This document shows, in pieces, positions 20,968 to 22,832 of a stretch of DNA of 22,832 bases. Where the stretch lies: positions 1 to 22,832 of the IMG/VR virus record IMGVR_UViG_3300021961_000681. One strand, written 5' to 3'. The notes below the pieces were generated by a model. The model did not search any database and was not told where the DNA came from. It worked only from the letters and a program-made list of their open reading frames with translations. The stretch comes from a virus. Each line of letters opens with the position of its first letter. Positions within the stretch are counted from its first letter, which is position 1. The position numbers and the translations under genes are program-made.

Positions 20968-21639
20968 TTAGATACTGCCGGCGTTTGTTCCGCCAGTAAT
21001 CTGTGTGCCACCGTCAGCGTCTTGTGTGGCTCTTGTTGTTATCTCACCAATGCCTAGGTTATCAGCACCTTCAGCACCGTATTGGATAGCATTGTCGTAA
21101 CGAATAGTTAACGATACTGTTACAGGATCATTTGTTGCATATGCTAGTGTGTTATAATTAACACTTTCAACATAGCAGCCTACTAGATGGAATCTATCTA
21201 GTACGTTTGCGCCGCCTGCGTCACCGTTACCACCGTCTAAAATTTCAATTCTAGTTTGGAATTTGTATGTACCGCCCGACACTGCTGAAGACTGCTCCCA
21301 GAAGTCAAACTGTCTCTGGATCTGCTGTCCAACAATTTTCTGCACGTTATTGTTAGCATCTTCACGCAAGGTTAGCGTAATTGGTTCCCATGTGTGCTTA
21401 CCAGCTAGATATGAACGGCTGTTGTAAGCATCAACTGTAATCTGTTCAAATGTTAAATTTGGACGGGTTACATCTACTACTTGTCTCGATATTTCTCTAA
21501 CACCATCTGGGCCGCCTGTTGTACCAAATCCGTCTAGTAATACACGGAAGCGATACTGTAGCTTAGGCATCAATAGTGAGCTATTAGAACCAGAGCCAGC
21601 TGTTGGTATCGAAATATTTGTTAATGTTGTGATTGGCAT
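20968..21639 (-). CDS. gp19: Tail tube protein (gp19)
   Basis: The 223-residue protein has the gp19 tail-tube pattern: LQYRFRVLLDGFG near the N-terminus, VDVTRPNLTFEQITVDAYNS near 52-71, WEPITLTLREDANN near 84-97, and YVESVNYNTLAYATNDPVTVSLTIRYDN near 150-180. T4 gp19 is 163 aa; the extra residues are in the termini and a glycine-rich insertion (about 130-142). It polymerises into the inner tube through which DNA passes, inside the gp18 sheath. It has a proper late promoter (GATAAATA), a 17-18 base leader and an AGGAGA Shine-Dalgarno sequence. Hairpins bracket the gene: one between gp18 and gp19, and a clear terminator after it. Confidence 0.93.
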   Translation of the reverse strand: MPITTLTNISIPTAGSGSNSSLLMPKLQYRFRVLLDGFGTTGGPDGVREISRQVVDVTRPNLTFEQITVDAYNSRSYLAGKHTWEPITLTLREDANNNVQKIVGQQIQRQFDFWEQSSAVSGGTYKFQTRIEILDGGNGDAGGANVLDRFHLVGCYVESVNYNTLAYATNDPVTVSLTIRYDNAIQYGAEGADNLGIGEITTRATQDADGGTQITGGTNAGSI

Positions 21640-21662
21640 TCTTAAATCTCCTAATACATAAG

Positions 21663-21670
21663 TATTTATC
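21663..21670 (-). promoter_or_regulatory. GATAAATA late promoter for gp19
   Basis: The motif lies 23 bases before the gp19 ATG. It leaves a normal short leader containing AGGAGA. It is the cleanest T4-type late promoter in the window. Confidence 0.75.
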
Positions 21671-21675
21671 TATTT

Positions 21676-21697
21676 GGCCCCCCATTTCTGAGGGGCC
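21676..21697 (-). other. GC-rich hairpin between gp18 and gp19
   Basis: GGCCCCTCA, a GAAA tetraloop and TGGGGGGCC form a 9-bp stem (one wobble) on the minus strand, starting 11 bases after the gp18 stop. It is strikingly GC-rich for this genome. No T-tract follows on this strand, so it may stabilise gp18 mRNA or terminate weakly. Confidence 0.6.
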
Positions 21698-21707
21698 TAT
21701 TTTACCA

Positions 21708-22832
21708 TTAGCCTAGTGCAGCAATTTCACCAGTATTCTTAATTCTCAACGGAATGTAAATAAACTCCACTGCTTTTACTGGTTCAATTGCAATATCTAG
21801 ATAAAGCTCATTACGGTCTATTCTAGCTGGCGTGTTGTTTGACTCATCGCAAACCACCAAGTAGTCATATAGCGCACGTAAGCTCACTAGTTCTAGACAG
21901 AATGCATCAGCTGCTGCCTTGATCTGATCACGTGTGATCTTATCGTTTGGTTCAAATAAGTATGGTCTTGCTAGTTTTTCTAGCTGGCCACGCATATAAA
22001 CAATCAAACGTGCTACGTTTACACGGTCTAGAGCACTTGCATTTCTTGCACGAGTCTTTTGACCAAACACAACAAGACCTGCACCGCTTAAGAATGTAAT
22101 TGGATTGATGTTGTTGCTGTATAGTGTATCGCGCTGTCCGGTGTTTAGTGCGATTGAAACAAATTCGCCTTCACTGTTAATATAACCGGAAGCTGTTGCG
22201 TTTGTAACACCACCGCGTCTTGTACCTGCTGGAGCAAACCAGGGGAATGCAACTTGGTCGTTTAGTATGATTGTTCTTAGTGCCATATGGCTTGGAGGAA
22301 CAACTACGTTATTGCCAAAGTTGTCGCTAGTAAAGCCCCATGGATAATACATTGCCATGTATTCGTCATAGCTGACTGCACCTTGATCATTATCTTCAAC
22401 TGCTAGTCTAACGTTTGATGCCCATTCGTTTAGCGATGTTGCATCTGGTGTTAGTCTTGCTGGAGAATCGCCAACAACAAATGCTGTTAGTCTACGATCA
22501 TAGTTTAGTGTGATCATTTCGCCAATTAGCTCAGGATAGCCTGGGCAAGCAATTAAGTTAAAGTAACGTGAATCTTCGTCACGAATATCTTGGTTGCTGT
22601 TGACCATTGCCTGTAGAGCTTGTGCTACCGACTTACGTTGTGCATGACGGCCAAATGTACCTGAACCGTCTTCGTTATTACCTGAATCAGTTACCCAACG
22701 ATGTGGATAATATGTATCCATTGTTGCATCTAGTTCGTAACGTGGGTTAGGACCTGCATTTACGTCAACCCAGTTACGTTCAAAACGCTTAACGTTAAAT
22801 CCACTTCTACGTAGGTTCCATAATAGCATACC
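21708..22832 (-). CDS. gp18: Contractile tail sheath protein (gp18), N-terminal part outside the window
   Basis: The open frame continues past the right edge, so only the C-terminal 374 residues are seen; the ATG at 22829 is internal. The sequence is typical of marine T4-like sheath proteins: FNVKRFERNWVDVNAG, TFGRHAQRKSVAQALQAMV, NLIACPGYPELIGEM, APAGTRRGGVTNA, GQKTRARNASALDRVNVARL and the closing ELYLDIAIEPVKAVEFIYIP. The last part forms the conserved core domain that contacts the tube and neighbouring subunits. The sheath contracts to drive the tube through the host envelope. It is followed by a GC-rich hairpin and then gp19. Confidence 0.96.
   Translation of the reverse strand, partial: GMLLWNLRRSGFNVKRFERNWVDVNAGPNPRYELDATMDTYYPHRWVTDSGNNEDGSGTFGRHAQRKSVAQALQAMVNSNQDIRDEDSRYFNLIACPGYPELIGEMITLNYDRRLTAFVVGDSPARLTPDATSLNEWASNVRLAVEDNDQGAVSYDEYMAMYYPWGFTSDNFGNNVVVPPSHMALRTIILNDQVAFPWFAPAGTRRGGVTNATASGYINSEGEFVSIALNTGQRDTLYSNNINPITFLSGAGLVVFGQKTRARNASALDRVNVARLIVYMRGQLEKLARPYLFEPNDKITRDQIKAAADAFCLELVSLRALYDYLVVCDESNNTPARIDRNELYLDIAIEPVKAVEFIYIPLRIKNTGEIAALG

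Noticed and set aside
1-22832. CRISPR arrays, tRNA genes, integrase, attachment sites or insertion sequences
   Set aside because: No regularly spaced repeats, tRNA-like cloverleaf in the gaps, recombinase motifs or terminal inverted repeats were seen, and almost all sequence is coding.

Overview
The window is a piece of an AT-rich T4-like myovirus genome. Recognisable T4-type proteins include the tail sheath (gp18), tail tube (gp19), head-completion nuclease (gp4), small and large terminase (gp16, gp17), ssDNA-binding protein (gp32), UvsX, UvsY and the UvsW helicase. The variants look like those of marine T4-like phages (cyanophage or pelagiphage relatives): a short gp17, a gp32 without the full T4 zinc-ligand set, and several conserved genes of unknown function. 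The host cannot be read from this window. All convincing genes are on the minus strand and packed tightly; no intergenic gap exceeds about 125 bases. No tRNA, CRISPR array, integrase or insertion sequence was seen.

Layout, in transcription order (high to low coordinates). (1) 22832-16997, virion and packaging block: gp18 (5' end outside the window), gp19, a 445-aa tube-fold protein, a 122-aa protein, gp4, gp16, a 164-aa protein and a 219-aa protein. (2) 16928-13122: gp17, then a 737-aa probable virion protein. (3) 12998-10168, recombination and replication: gp32, uvsX, a small acidic protein, uvsY. (4) 10168-3128, a glycan island of eight genes: a GT-A glycosyltransferase, an FkbM methyltransferase, a polysaccharide pyruvyl transferase, a nucleotidyltransferase-cupin fusion, a GT-A/GT-B-like fusion, a GT-B-like protein, a second GT-A enzyme and a third GT-B-like protein. 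(5) 3109-1: a 409-aa protein of unknown function, uvsW, and a 5' fragment of a conserved unknown gene running off the left edge.

How the parts work together. From uvsX to the end of the glycan island nearly every junction is an overlap (TAATG, ATGA or TTGA, or longer), so the glycan genes look translationally coupled to uvsX/uvsY. Together they could make and transfer a decorated sugar: nucleotide-sugar activation and isomerisation, glycosyl transfer, pyruvyl ketal and methyl capping. The island ends at a textbook sigma70-type promoter (TTGACA, 17 bases, TATAGT) that restarts transcription for the 409-aa gene and uvsW. T4-type late-promoter motifs (NATAAATA) precede several genes, some with a normal leader and ribosome-binding site and others only 0-5 bases from the start codon. 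Terminator-like hairpins follow gp19 and the 219-aa gene, and one lies inside the uvsY coding sequence.

The most interesting content is the glycan island inserted between uvsY and the uvsW unit, with its fused-versus-split GT-A/GT-B pairs and its unusual nucleotidyltransferase-ManC-type cupin fusion. Function assignments rest on motifs read by eye; no database search was possible.
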